Shown: positions 7,161 through 15,398 of the stretch, piece after piece
Layout: each line of letters starts with the position of its first letter
Position numbering within the stretch: position 1 is the stretch's first letter
Source: Firmicutes bacterium UBA5774
GTDB taxonomy: Bacteria; Bacillota; Clostridia; Peptostreptococcales; Anaerovoracaceae
Reading direction: 5' to 3'
NCBI GenBank assembly: GCA_002418625.1
Contig: DIEM01000057.1
Location: 1 to 30,171 of the forward strand
Length of the DNA: 30,171 nt
Made by a program: the position numbers and the translations under genes
Notes under the pieces: model-generated
Seen by the model: only the letters and a program-made list of their open reading frames with translations
What the model was told of the DNA's origin: nothing
The model's database searches: none

Positions 7161-9353
7161 ATGGCTACCATCAAGGAAGTCGCCGCATTAGCAGGCGTAT
7201 CAATCGGAACTGTTTCCAATGTCCTCAACGGCAAGACCGATAACGCGGCCCTCATTTCGATGGTTGAAAAAGCGATTGAGGAACTCGATTACCGCCCGGA
7301 CATGAATGCGAGAAATCTGAAGAACACAAGGACGAATACGATCGCACTTATTCTTCCGAATACCGTCAAGCAGAGCGTGCTGACGGTTCTTTCCACCGTG
7401 GAAAAGGGACTGCTGCAGCGCGGTTATTCACTGCTCCTGAAAATCAGCCGCAACAACGCTTATCTTGAGAAAAAGTGCATCCAGCAGTGCCTTGATAAGC
7501 GGGTTGACGGAATTATCGTATATGTCTGTGACAATACCCTCAAATACTACAAGCAGTTCGCTGATGAATCGACACCCATCTTATATATTTCCGAGAACAG
7601 CATTCTTAAAAATCTTCCGGTCGATATCATCAGTGTCGACTACGGTGCCGCCCTCGACAAAGCTTTCAAAGCCAATGTGTCAGGCAAAGTGGGAGTTATT
7701 TTTGAGCGCAGCATGCTGGATATTGAGAGCATCAAGGAAATCTATCACAATTATTATAGTGACATTGAGGATATCAGGGTCATTGATTACAGCCAGGAGC
7801 GAGGCTTTAAGGCTGCTTTTGAAATTTTATGCAACGATGCCGAGGTCAGGACTTTCATAACAAGCAGCAGTCTGATTGCGCATGCAGCCAAAAAAGCGGC
7901 AAGCATGCTGGGCAAAACGGATATCTCATACGTCTGTGTAAAGGAACCAAAATGGCTCGAGGACGACGGTGAATTTGTTGCGACAATCTCCCCGCCTTAC
8001 GGTGAAATTGCCGAAATTGCGCTGTCGAAAATTATGGAAGCCATTGATCACTCATCCAGCTACGAGCCCAAGTCGCTTACCTTTAAAGCGGAATATCTGC
8101 CCGCCAATAATCTCATGAAACACATCACCGTACCGCAGAAAACAACCACACTGAATTTCTATATGTTTGACTGCCCGGCGACAAGGGCATTCGAAATGCT
8201 GTCCAAGATATATTCTGCAAAAACAGGTATCGAAATCAATATTGATATATTCCCATACAGCCAGCTTGAGGATAATCTGTATACGCTTTTTGAACAGAAA
8301 AAGTCCAGTATCGACGGTGTCATGATGGATATTGTCTGGCTCGACGAGATGAAAAAGACGGGAGGACTCCTTCCGCTGGACACAATGATCAAGGATAAAG
8401 AGGGCTATCTGCGAGGATTTGAGGAGTTTAATGAGATGATCCGGGATACAATTTATGGTATTCCCTTCGTTTCGGGAACGCAGTTTTTGCTGTATCAGAA
8501 TGATCTTTTTGAAGACAGTCAGCTTAAACGCCTCTACAAACGCATGTACGGAAGTGAACTTGAGATCCCGGACACCTGGTCCAAGTTTAATCTGGTCGCA
8601 GAATTTTTTACAAAAAAATATAACCCCAAATCGCCCGTGCAGTATGGCACGTCGGCAATTCGCGGGGTAAATGCATACACATCGCTCATTTTTTTGAACT
8701 ATCTTTGGGCGTATGGCAGTGACATATTTGAGAATGACAATGTTGTCATTAACAACCCCAATTCGCTGAATGCCCTTAAGAATTTCATCAAAAGTTATCA
8801 GTATGCGCATGACAACGGCAGCAACAAATCATGGGATGACGTCGTCAAAGAATTCCGGCGCGGAGACTGTGCGATGACCATTATCTATGATTCCCATGCT
8901 GTCGATATTAATGACTACAGCAAATCGAAAGTCGCGGGCAATATCGGTTATGCGGTCATCCCCGGACGGCAGCCTGTCCTTGGCGGCTGGTACCTGGGAA
9001 TCAATGCTCAAAGCAAACAGAAGCAGGCAGCGGTTGACTTCATCATGTGGGCCTGCAGCAACCGCACTTCTATTCCATATTCGCTGCTCGGCGGTACATC
9101 GCTGCGGATGGGCAGTTACGAAAGAAGTGATCTTGATAACATTTATCCGTGGAAAAACATCGTTGCCGAATGCTACCACATCAGCAGAAAGCGGCAGTTC
9201 TCACAGAACTACGGTGATAATTACACGGAGCGCAACATCTATACGCACCTGATCCCGGAAGAACTTGAACGCGCCCTTAATGGTGAACAGACACCGGAAC
9301 AGACGCTGGTCAACATTGAACAGCGAATTAAAAAAATGGGAAGTAACGCGTAA
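7161..9353 (+). CDS. LacI-family regulator fused to an extracellular-type solute-binding domain
   Basis: A 730-residue probable sugar-responsive regulator with an unusual build. Residues 1-55 are a LacI helix-turn-helix (MATIKEVAALAGVSIGTVSNVLNG) with the hinge DYRPDMNARNLK. Residues about 60-318 are the usual LacI effector-binding core (TNTIALILPN... to AEYLPANNLMKH). Residues about 328-730 form a second periplasmic-binding fold of the SBP type 1 (maltose-binding) class: LNFYMFDCPATRAFEML, IVWLDEMKKTGGLLPLD, YGIPFVSGTQFLLYQNDLF, GGWYLGINAQSKQKQAAVDFIMWA. There is no signal peptide or membrane helix, so both domains are cytoplasmic. A normal LacI protein would stop near 335. ATG 7161 follows AGGGGG; an upstream in-frame extension to 7104 lacks a ribosome site. 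The adjacent operon, 262 bases downstream, is the likely target. Confidence 0.9.
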   Translation: MATIKEVAALAGVSIGTVSNVLNGKTDNAALISMVEKAIEELDYRPDMNARNLKNTRTNTIALILPNTVKQSVLTVLSTVEKGLLQRGYSLLLKISRNNAYLEKKCIQQCLDKRVDGIIVYVCDNTLKYYKQFADESTPILYISENSILKNLPVDIISVDYGAALDKAFKANVSGKVGVIFERSMLDIESIKEIYHNYYSDIEDIRVIDYSQERGFKAAFEILCNDAEVRTFITSSSLIAHAAKKAASMLGKTDISYVCVKEPKWLEDDGEFVATISPPYGEIAEIALSKIMEAIDHSSSYEPKSLTFKAEYLPANNLMKHITVPQKTTTLNFYMFDCPATRAFEMLSKIYSAKTGIEINIDIFPYSQLEDNLYTLFEQKKSSIDGVMMDIVWLDEMKKTGGLLPLDTMIKDKEGYLRGFEEFNEMIRDTIYGIPFVSGTQFLLYQNDLFEDSQLKRLYKRMYGSELEIPDTWSKFNLVAEFFTKKYNPKSPVQYGTSAIRGVNAYTSLIFLNYLWAYGSDIFENDNVVINNPNSLNALKNFIKSYQYAHDNGSNKSWDDVVKEFRRGDCAMTIIYDSHAVDINDYSKSKVAGNIGYAVIPGRQPVLGGWYLGINAQSKQKQAAVDFIMWACSNRTSIPYSLLGGTSLRMGSYERSDLDNIYPWKNIVAECYHISRKRQFSQNYGDNYTERNIYTHLIPEELERALNGEQTPEQTLVNIEQRIKKMGSNA

Positions 9354-9363
9354 TATAAAAGGA

Positions 9364-9388
9364 GCGGCGGTTTATCCGGCGTTTTTTT
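9364..9388 (+). terminator. Terminator of the LacI-fusion gene
   Basis: GCGGCGG (9364-9370), loop TTTAT and CCGGCGT form a 7-bp stem with one mismatch and one G-U pair, running into seven T. It separates the regulator from the sugar operon. Confidence 0.65.
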
Positions 9389-9428
9389 ATCATTTGCTTT
9401 GTAGATAATCACCAAAAATATTTTCGAT

Positions 9429-9468
9429 AACGTATTGAACTTTGTGTAAACGTGTTGTAAGATACGTT
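9429..9468 (+). promoter_or_regulatory. Promoter of the sugar operon, flanked by inverted arms
   Basis: TTGAAC (9435-9440), a 17-base spacer and TAAGAT (9458-9463). The exact inverted pair AACGTAT (9429-9435) and ATACGTT (9462-9468) overlaps both ends of the promoter. The spacer also contains TGTAAACGTGTTGTA with the central CG common in LacI-family operators. Either could be the operator of the upstream fusion regulator. A leader of about 145 bases follows before the first gene. Confidence 0.6.
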
Positions 9469-9615
9469 CATGAAACAATTCATATAACGAATCGCGAACT
9501 TTGCCGCCCTGGTTTTTCCCCATCTTCCCCGTTCATTCTCAGAATAATACATGTCAAAAGAAGGCGTAAAATTTCATTCTCTTCAAAAAATTGCACGTTA
9601 TCAGGAGGAGCAAAA

Positions 9616-10722
9616 ATGTCGGACTTTTCTATTGACCTCAAAATTGATCCCGTATTGCCCAAGCGCAAGGATTACCGGATCGGCAGCATTGGCGCAGGGT
9701 TCATCGTGCGGGCGCAGCATATGGTTGCCTATCGTGACGTTGGCTTCAACCCGTACGCCATCGCATCACTTTCCCGGGAAGAATCAGATTTTGTAGCGAA
9801 GCTTCACAGCATACCCAATGTCTATGATACCTGGCTGGAACTGATTGCAGACGAGAATGTCGAGATTCTGGACATCGCGGTACCGCCCGACTGTCAGCTC
9901 GAAATCGTTCGCGAAGCTGTCAAGCAAAAACACATTCAGGGAATTCTCTGTCAGAAACCTCTGGCCATGAATCTTACCGAGGCCAAAGAAATCGTCAGAC
10001 TGTGCCGTGATGCCGGTATTAAGCTCGGCGTCAACAGCAATATGCGATATGACCCGTCCATCCGCGCACTCAAAACGCTGCTGGATGAGAATTTACTGGG
10101 CAAGGTAGTCCTGGCTACCATTGATATGCGTGCGATACCTCACTGGCAGGGATTTTTGCAGAAATACGACAGAATAGAGATCCTCAACATGGGCATTCAC
10201 CATATCGACGCTTTTCGATATCTGTTCGGCGATCCTGAGAAAATTACAGCACTTACAAGGCGTGATCCCAGAACAACTTTTAACCATATCGACGGAATCA
10301 GCCAATATACTTTTCAGTATGCCAATGAAACGATGGCAACCAGCCTCGATGACGTCTGGGCATGGCCGGGCGAAGGCTGCGAGAAGGATTTCTATATCAA
10401 GTGGCGCGTAGTCGGAGAAGAAGGTATGGCTGAAGGCCGCATTTTCTGGTATGCAGAGACACCGACACCCAGCACCATCAAGTTCACTTCCAAACGGTAT
10501 CCGAACCAGTGGTTCACACCCGAGCTGAACAGAATCTGGTTCCCGGATGCTTTCCGGGGAACGATGGCACAGCTTCTGTGTGCTGTTGAAAATGACACGG
10601 TACCGGAGATAAACGGTGAGGACAACCTGCACACAATGGCAGCCATCGAAGCCTGTTACCGGTCCATCAAAGAAGAAAAAACCATCAATTTTAATGAAGT
10701 TTTGCAGGAGGCAGTACTATGA
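9616..10722 (+). CDS. Gfo/Idh/MocA-family oxidoreductase
   Basis: NAD(P)-dependent dehydrogenase of sugars or polyols, 368 residues, cytoplasmic. The N-terminal Rossmann fold shows IGSIGAGFIVRAQH; the catalytic-Lys motif usually written EKP appears as CQKPLA, and the C-terminal domain carries GIHHIDAFRYLFG with the family His and Asp. Length is ordinary for the family. ATG 9616 is chosen for the perfect AGGAGG 6 bases before it; the open frame extends further upstream without support. It is the first gene of the operon behind the promoter at 9435. Its stop overlaps the next start by four bases (ATGA), so dehydrogenase and isomerase are translationally coupled and probably act in one pathway. 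The substrate is not deducible; inositol-, glucoside- or aminosugar-type substrates are all known in the family. Confidence 0.9.
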   Translation: MSDFSIDLKIDPVLPKRKDYRIGSIGAGFIVRAQHMVAYRDVGFNPYAIASLSREESDFVAKLHSIPNVYDTWLELIADENVEILDIAVPPDCQLEIVREAVKQKHIQGILCQKPLAMNLTEAKEIVRLCRDAGIKLGVNSNMRYDPSIRALKTLLDENLLGKVVLATIDMRAIPHWQGFLQKYDRIEILNMGIHHIDAFRYLFGDPEKITALTRRDPRTTFNHIDGISQYTFQYANETMATSLDDVWAWPGEGCEKDFYIKWRVVGEEGMAEGRIFWYAETPTPSTIKFTSKRYPNQWFTPELNRIWFPDAFRGTMAQLLCAVENDTVPEINGEDNLHTMAAIEACYRSIKEEKTINFNEVLQEAVL

Positions 10723-11621
10723 TTTCAGTAGGTATTTTCAACGGGTATTTTCCTTATGACCTCAAAACCACCATCGCAAAAGTGAAAGAAGCAGGCATGA
10801 GCTGTGTACAGCTTGATCTTGCATTCAAAGACATGGACCTGCAGCCCGGCACACTTACAGTTGAAAAGTGCCAGGTTATCAGAGATGCCTTCCGCGACGC
10901 CAATCTTCCTGTCGTAGCCATATCAGCCTACACAAATCTTGTCAGCCCCGATGCTGACAAAAAAGCAGCGAACATTGCCTATGTCAAAGAACTTCTGAAG
11001 TATGCACGTGACCTCGGCAGCCCGTACGTCATTTCTGAGACCGGAACCTACAATCTTGACAGCGACTGGGTATGGGATGACAAGAACGCCACCCCGGAAG
11101 CCTTTGATGAGATCTGTGCCGTTATTAAAGATCTCGCAGTCTATGCTTATGAGCACAATGCCGTTTTCCTTGTTGAGAACTATGTTAACAACATCGTTGG
11201 ATCAGTCGATAAGGTTCTTGAGCTTTTTGGAAGAGTGAACCACCCGGGACTCGGGCTGCTTCTTGATCCGACCAACTATTTTACAGGTTCTAACATCGGT
11301 GATGTGGACGGCGAACTGAACCGCATTTTCAACGCTCTCGGTGATAAGATCAAAGTTGCACATGCCAAGGACTGCAAGCTTGCCGAAAATAAGACGGAGA
11401 AGCATGCCCATATTGATGCCGCTGAGTCGCATACATTCCGCGGAGCCGGCGATGTTGAGCTTCCGGCCGCCGGACTTGGCGTCTTAAATTACGAGCTTTA
11501 TCTGACCCGACTGTCAGCACTTTATCCCAATATCCCGATTATTATTGAGCATCTTGACGAAGAAGATGTGCCGCGCGCCAAGAAATTCCTGGACGATACC
11601 CTCAAAAAAATAGGCGGCTGA
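10719..11621 (+). CDS. Sugar isomerase/epimerase (xylose-isomerase-like TIM barrel)
   Basis: 300-residue TIM-barrel enzyme of the AP endonuclease 2/xylose isomerase superfamily that includes IolE, IolI and ketose 3-epimerases. Likely metal ligands are the Glu in FLVENYVNN, Asp in LLLDPTNYF, His in KVAHAKDC and Glu in IIIEHLDEED, the order expected for these divalent-metal enzymes. ATG 10719 overlaps the stop of the dehydrogenase gene (ATGA) and lies behind GGAGG. Together the pair suggests oxidation of a ring or sugar hydroxyl followed, or preceded, by isomerisation or elimination, as in inositol-type pathways. A small hairpin (11656-11673) follows before the transporter genes. Confidence 0.88.
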   Translation: MISVGIFNGYFPYDLKTTIAKVKEAGMSCVQLDLAFKDMDLQPGTLTVEKCQVIRDAFRDANLPVVAISAYTNLVSPDADKKAANIAYVKELLKYARDLGSPYVISETGTYNLDSDWVWDDKNATPEAFDEICAVIKDLAVYAYEHNAVFLVENYVNNIVGSVDKVLELFGRVNHPGLGLLLDPTNYFTGSNIGDVDGELNRIFNALGDKIKVAHAKDCKLAENKTEKHAHIDAAESHTFRGAGDVELPAAGLGVLNYELYLTRLSALYPNIPIIIEHLDEEDVPRAKKFLDDTLKKIGG

Positions 11622-11655
11622 TCCCTAACCTATCCTGTCAGGCTACCCTTTGAAA

Positions 11656-11673
11656 TGCGCGGATTTTCGCGCA
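11656..11673 (+). other. Intercistronic hairpin upstream of the binding-protein gene
   Basis: TGCGCG (11656-11661), loop GATTTT and CGCGCA (11668-11673). The following stretch is only moderately T-rich, so it may be an attenuator or mRNA-processing hairpin rather than a full stop. Confidence 0.45.
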
Positions 11674-11741
11674 GTGTGTTTTGTGTTGCCAAAATTAGGC
11701 ATACAGGTCTGGATTCCACAAGAAATGAGGAGGATTTAACC

Positions 11742-12830
11742 GTGAAAAAAGCAATCTCCCTGGTACTTTCCCTTGTTATGGTGCTTACCCTCGCAGTTGG
11801 CTGCAGCGCCAGCGCCAAAACGACTACTGCCACAACCAAAGCACAGACGCAGGCAACCACCGCGGCAGCTGCAGAGACAACAGCTGCTGCTGAAACAACC
11901 GCCGCCGCAGTAAAGGTGGACTACAGTGATATAACCATCGGTGCAGTACAGCCCGGTCCGGAGAACTACTATCAGACGTTCTTTGACAGAATTCAGGAGT
12001 CTGCCGAACATGCAGGGATGAGCATAACAACCCTTCTTTCAGAGTACAGCACAGAAAAAGAACTCAGTAACGTTGAGGATCTGATCGCCCAGGGCGTAGA
12101 CTGCATTGCAATCTTCCCGCTCAACAGCGATTCCGCCCAGCAGATCGCCCAGATATGCAACGAAGCTGATATGCCGCTCTTTCTTATAACGGCTGAAGCA
12201 TCGGAAGGCCCCGGCGTTGTAACCTGCTCTGTCAAGAATGACTTTTTCGACATGGGCTATATGAACGGCGAGTGGCTCGTTGCTAACTTTGAAGGACCGG
12301 CTAAGATTCTTGAAGTCCAGGGCGCTCTCGGTACCGGAATCGGCGACAACATCACAGCCGGATTTGCTGAAGCGATCAAGGCTCGTGAAGATCTCGAAGT
12401 TGTCTACCAGAAAGACTGCGTATGGGACAGGGCACAAGCTATCTCTTTTGTAGAAGACCAGATTTCAGCAGGAACGGAGTTCAACGTCGTCTTTGTCCAT
12501 AATGAAGATATGTGCGGCGGTGTTGTGAGCGTTCTCGTAGAGAATGACATGCTCGATGATGTCATGGTTATTACACAGAACGGTTCGGATGACGGCTTCA
12601 AGATGCTTGATGCACAGCAGATTGCCTGTACGGTTACCAATTCCCCGTCTCTTGTTGCAGGTGAAACCATTGTACGTATCATGCAGTATTTTGACAGCAC
12701 ACTCAAAGACAATGTTGTTGATGCAGGTATCTATGCCATTGATCAGTCCAACTATAAGAATCCTGAGACAATCACATGGGATGTAAGCTGGGCATTAAAT
12801 CTTGTCGACGCTTATATTGAGTCAAAATAA
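11742..12830 (+). CDS. Lipoprotein sugar-binding protein of a ribose-type ABC transporter
   Basis: Extracellular binding protein of 362 residues that delivers a sugar to the permease below. The N-terminus has a basic start (VKKA), a hydrophobic stretch and the lipobox LAVGC, so it is lipid-anchored at about Cys20. An Ala/Thr-rich linker with near-repeats of AAAETT spans about residues 22-60. The mature domain (ITIGAVQPGPENYYQTFFDRIQ... onward) is of the Peripla_BP_4 class (RbsB, MglB), including DLIAQGVDCIAIFPLNSDS and AGFAEAIKAREDLEVVYQ. The GTG start at 11742 follows ATGAGGAGGA. This binding fold differs from the type-1 fold attached to the LacI regulator. A strong hairpin after the gene fits the usual excess of binding protein over membrane components. 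Confidence 0.92.
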   Translation: MKKAISLVLSLVMVLTLAVGCSASAKTTTATTKAQTQATTAAAAETTAAAETTAAAVKVDYSDITIGAVQPGPENYYQTFFDRIQESAEHAGMSITTLLSEYSTEKELSNVEDLIAQGVDCIAIFPLNSDSAQQIAQICNEADMPLFLITAEASEGPGVVTCSVKNDFFDMGYMNGEWLVANFEGPAKILEVQGALGTGIGDNITAGFAEAIKAREDLEVVYQKDCVWDRAQAISFVEDQISAGTEFNVVFVHNEDMCGGVVSVLVENDMLDDVMVITQNGSDDGFKMLDAQQIACTVTNSPSLVAGETIVRIMQYFDSTLKDNVVDAGIYAIDQSNYKNPETITWDVSWALNLVDAYIESK

Positions 12831-12853
12831 ACCAGAGGACAGCACTTTGCATA

Positions 12854-12888
12854 CCTGCTTCAGGCGATGAAAATTCGTCTGAAGCAGG
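12854..12888 (+). other. Strong intercistronic stem-loop between binding-protein and ATPase genes
   Basis: CCTGCTTCAGGCGA (12854-12867) pairs over 14 positions, with one G-U pair, with TCGTCTGAAGCAGG (12875-12888) around a 7-base loop. No T-run follows. In ABC operons such hairpins protect the upstream mRNA or reduce downstream expression. An ATG at 12867 lies inside the stem, which argues against its use as the ATPase start. Confidence 0.75.
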
Positions 12889-12914
12889 GGGTGCAGGCTT
12901 TGAGGATCAGAAAT

Positions 12915-14411
12915 ATGGATGAGACCGACCAGAACGCTATTGTCTGCGTAAACGGCTGCTGTAAGAGCTTTAACGGCGTAACCGTGTTTGAAGATGTATG
13001 CTTTGAACTCATGCCCGGCGAGATCCACTGCCTGTGCGGTGAAAATGGTGCAGGCAAGTCGACTTTTATTAAAATAGTTTCCGGAGCTTATTATACGGAT
13101 AAGGGTACGGTAGAAATATGCGGCGTCAAAATTAAGCATTTTGAGCCGGACATCGTTCGTAAGCTCGGCGTCCAGACGATCTACCAGAGTCAGTTCCTGA
13201 TGCCGGATCTCTCCGTCGCCGAGAATATTTTTATGGGCGATTACGTAACAAAAGCGGGTTTTATAGATTATAAGGGACTCGCCAGGAAGGCCAAAGTCCT
13301 TCTCGATGAACTTGAACTGGATATCGATCCCAATATACTTGTCGGTATGCTGGATGTAGCCGACAGACAGACCGTGCAGATTGCCAGGGCACTTGCGCAG
13401 GAAGCGAAGATTCTGATTTTTGATGAGCCAACGGCTTCTTTCGGAAGAAAAGAGAAGCAGAATCTGCTCAAAATCATTAAGCGCATCGCTGCACGCGGGA
13501 TTGGCATCATATATATTTCACATCATCTCGATGAAGTATTTGAACTGGCAGACCGGGTAACTGTTCTGCGGGACGGCAGGAAAATATCCTGTTACACAAA
13601 AGATGAAATCGACGAAAAACAGATTATTCGCGATATGGTGGGACGGGATACGGATCTTTATTATAAACGCGAGCACTTCGAGCTGAATTCTCCCGGCGTC
13701 CTGTCAGTCAGCGGCCTTGGAAAGACCGGCTATATAAAGCCTTCCTCCTTCAGTTTAAAGCGGGGGGAGATTGTGGGATTCGGCGGCATGGTAGGCTCAG
13801 GCCGTACAGAACTCATGAACCTGATTTTCGGTGCGGTCAAGGCTGACTCCGGGGATATCTGCATTGATGATGTGAGCATTATGCCCTCTGATCCGCACGA
13901 TGCAATTAAAAAGGGCATCTGCCTGATTACCGAGGACCGCCAGGGCACGGGACTGTTTTTGGGTCATAGTGTCGGCTGGAACTTTGTATCCGCAGCAATG
14001 AACAAGCGAAAAGGTGTGCTTTTACACCAAAAAAGTGAAAACAAGCATTTGAGTCAATATATTAAGAATATCAGCATAAAGACCGAAGGCTGTGATCAGG
14101 ATGTCTGCTTCCTTTCGGGCGGTAATCAGCAGAAGGTTGTGCTCTCCAAGTGGATGTATGCAAAAGCAGAGATCATCATATTCGATGAACCTACAAAGGG
14201 CATTGATATTGGTGCAAAAGAGGATGTATACCTGCTCATCACGCAGCTTGCCAAAGCCGGTAAATTCGTCATCGTCGTGTCATCCGATATGCCTGAGCTT
14301 ATTGCAATAAGCGACCGCGTCATCGTCATGAAAAGCCGTGGAATCGTCGGCGAGCTGACAGGGCCGGACATCAATGAAGAAAAGATACTTTCGTATTCAA
14401 TAGGAGGCTAA
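12915..14411 (+). CDS. Sugar ABC transporter ATP-binding protein (RbsA/MglA type, twin ATPase)
   Basis: 498-residue protein with two ABC ATPase cassettes on one chain, as in ribose, galactose and xylose importers. First half: Walker A GENGAGKST, Q-loop TIYQSQFL, a degenerate signature (DVADRQTVQIARAL) and Walker B ILIFDEPTAS. Second half: degenerate Walker A (GGMVGSGRTEL), signature LSGGNQQKVVLSKW and Walker B IIIFDEPTKGIDIGAK. The degenerate second Walker A is normal for the family. The start is placed at ATG 12915, 9 bases after GAGG. It ends 5 bases before the permease gene, with AGGAGG straddling its stop. Confidence 0.93.
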   Translation: MDETDQNAIVCVNGCCKSFNGVTVFEDVCFELMPGEIHCLCGENGAGKSTFIKIVSGAYYTDKGTVEICGVKIKHFEPDIVRKLGVQTIYQSQFLMPDLSVAENIFMGDYVTKAGFIDYKGLARKAKVLLDELELDIDPNILVGMLDVADRQTVQIARALAQEAKILIFDEPTASFGRKEKQNLLKIIKRIAARGIGIIYISHHLDEVFELADRVTVLRDGRKISCYTKDEIDEKQIIRDMVGRDTDLYYKREHFELNSPGVLSVSGLGKTGYIKPSSFSLKRGEIVGFGGMVGSGRTELMNLIFGAVKADSGDICIDDVSIMPSDPHDAIKKGICLITEDRQGTGLFLGHSVGWNFVSAAMNKRKGVLLHQKSENKHLSQYIKNISIKTEGCDQDVCFLSGGNQQKVVLSKWMYAKAEIIIFDEPTKGIDIGAKEDVYLLITQLAKAGKFVIVVSSDMPELIAISDRVIVMKSRGIVGELTGPDINEEKILSYSIGG

Positions 14412-14416
14412 AGGCA

Positions 14417-15376
14417 ATGGATGCAAAGAGCATAAGAACAAAGCTCAAAGTTAGGTCAAATTCGCAGATTCTGATGCTGGGAGTAGCGTTGCTTGCCATC
14501 GTGATTGCCATGTGTTTTGCCACAGACCGGTTTTATCAGACGAAAAATCTGCTTAATATCCTGACGCAGATAACATGTCTGGGCATTGCCGCACTAAGTG
14601 CGGGCATTGTCATGATTTCGGGCGGCATTGACCTGTCCCTTGGATACATCATCGCTTTTTCGGGCTGTTCTGCGGCAAGCGTAATGGCAGCCGGCGGCAA
14701 TGCGGCACAGGGATTTCTGGTCGGTGTCCTCGTAGCGGTCGGCTGCAGCACCTTAAACGGCATCCTCATTGTACTTAGTAAAGCAGAGCCTTTCATCATT
14801 ACACTCGGTATGATGTGCGTATATCAGGGACTTACCCTGCTTGTCACGAAGGGAAAAAACATTGCAGTCGACACAGTGGGCTTTACTTTTGGAAGAGACA
14901 AGATTGCAGGCGTTGTTCCATACCCGGTCATTTTCCTTATAACAATATTTGCAGTGATTTATCTTGTGTTCAAATATACCAGGTTTGGCCGAAGGGCTTA
15001 TGCAATCGGCAACAATACCGAAGCGGCATACCTGACAGGCGTCAAAATCAAACGAAATAAAATATTTGTTTTTTCACTGAGCGGCCTGCTTTTAGGTATC
15101 GCAGCCATGATACTTCTTTCCCGTCTGGGTTCAGGGAATTCCACGATGGGCGACTCCATTCTTATGCAGGCCATTGCCGCAGCGGTAATCGGCGGAGTTG
15201 CGATGTCCGGAGGAAAAGGCAACGTCTGGGGAATCCTTTTAGGAACACTGCTCATCGGTATTATTTCAAACTCCCTCAATTTGCTTATGGTCCCGTCGTT
15301 CTGGCAATATGTCGTGCTTGGCGCCATCATTGTCGCAGCTGTGTTCATCAGTAATGCAGGAAGCAAAAAAAGATAA
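14417..15376 (+). CDS. Sugar ABC transporter permease (RbsC type)
   Basis: Integral membrane component of the importer, 319 residues with roughly eight to ten hydrophobic segments. Typical family stretches are LCLGIAALSAGIVMISGGIDLS (read from LGIAAL to GGIDLSLG), the cytoplasmic loop FGRRAYAIGNNTEAAYLTGV that contacts the ATPase, and AVIGGVAMSGGKGNVWGILLG near the end. The gene follows the ATPase gene by 5 bases with AGGAGG inside its end. Only one permease gene is present, so the channel is presumably a homodimer, as for RbsC. The UroD-like gene follows 22 bases later. Confidence 0.92.
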   Translation: MDAKSIRTKLKVRSNSQILMLGVALLAIVIAMCFATDRFYQTKNLLNILTQITCLGIAALSAGIVMISGGIDLSLGYIIAFSGCSAASVMAAGGNAAQGFLVGVLVAVGCSTLNGILIVLSKAEPFIITLGMMCVYQGLTLLVTKGKNIAVDTVGFTFGRDKIAGVVPYPVIFLITIFAVIYLVFKYTRFGRRAYAIGNNTEAAYLTGVKIKRNKIFVFSLSGLLLGIAAMILLSRLGSGNSTMGDSILMQAIAAAVIGGVAMSGGKGNVWGILLGTLLIGIISNSLNLLMVPSFWQYVVLGAIIVAAVFISNAGSKKR

Positions 15377-15398
15377 ACCAGCGAAAGGAAATATTGTT

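Noticed and set aside
8052..8810. 252-residue minus-strand open frame
   Set aside because: It lies inside the SBP part of the LacI fusion, whose family motifs continue through the region without interruption.
12867..12914. Earlier ATG for the ABC ATPase
   Set aside because: It sits in the stem of the intercistronic hairpin and has no ribosome site; ATG 12915 has GAGG at good distance.
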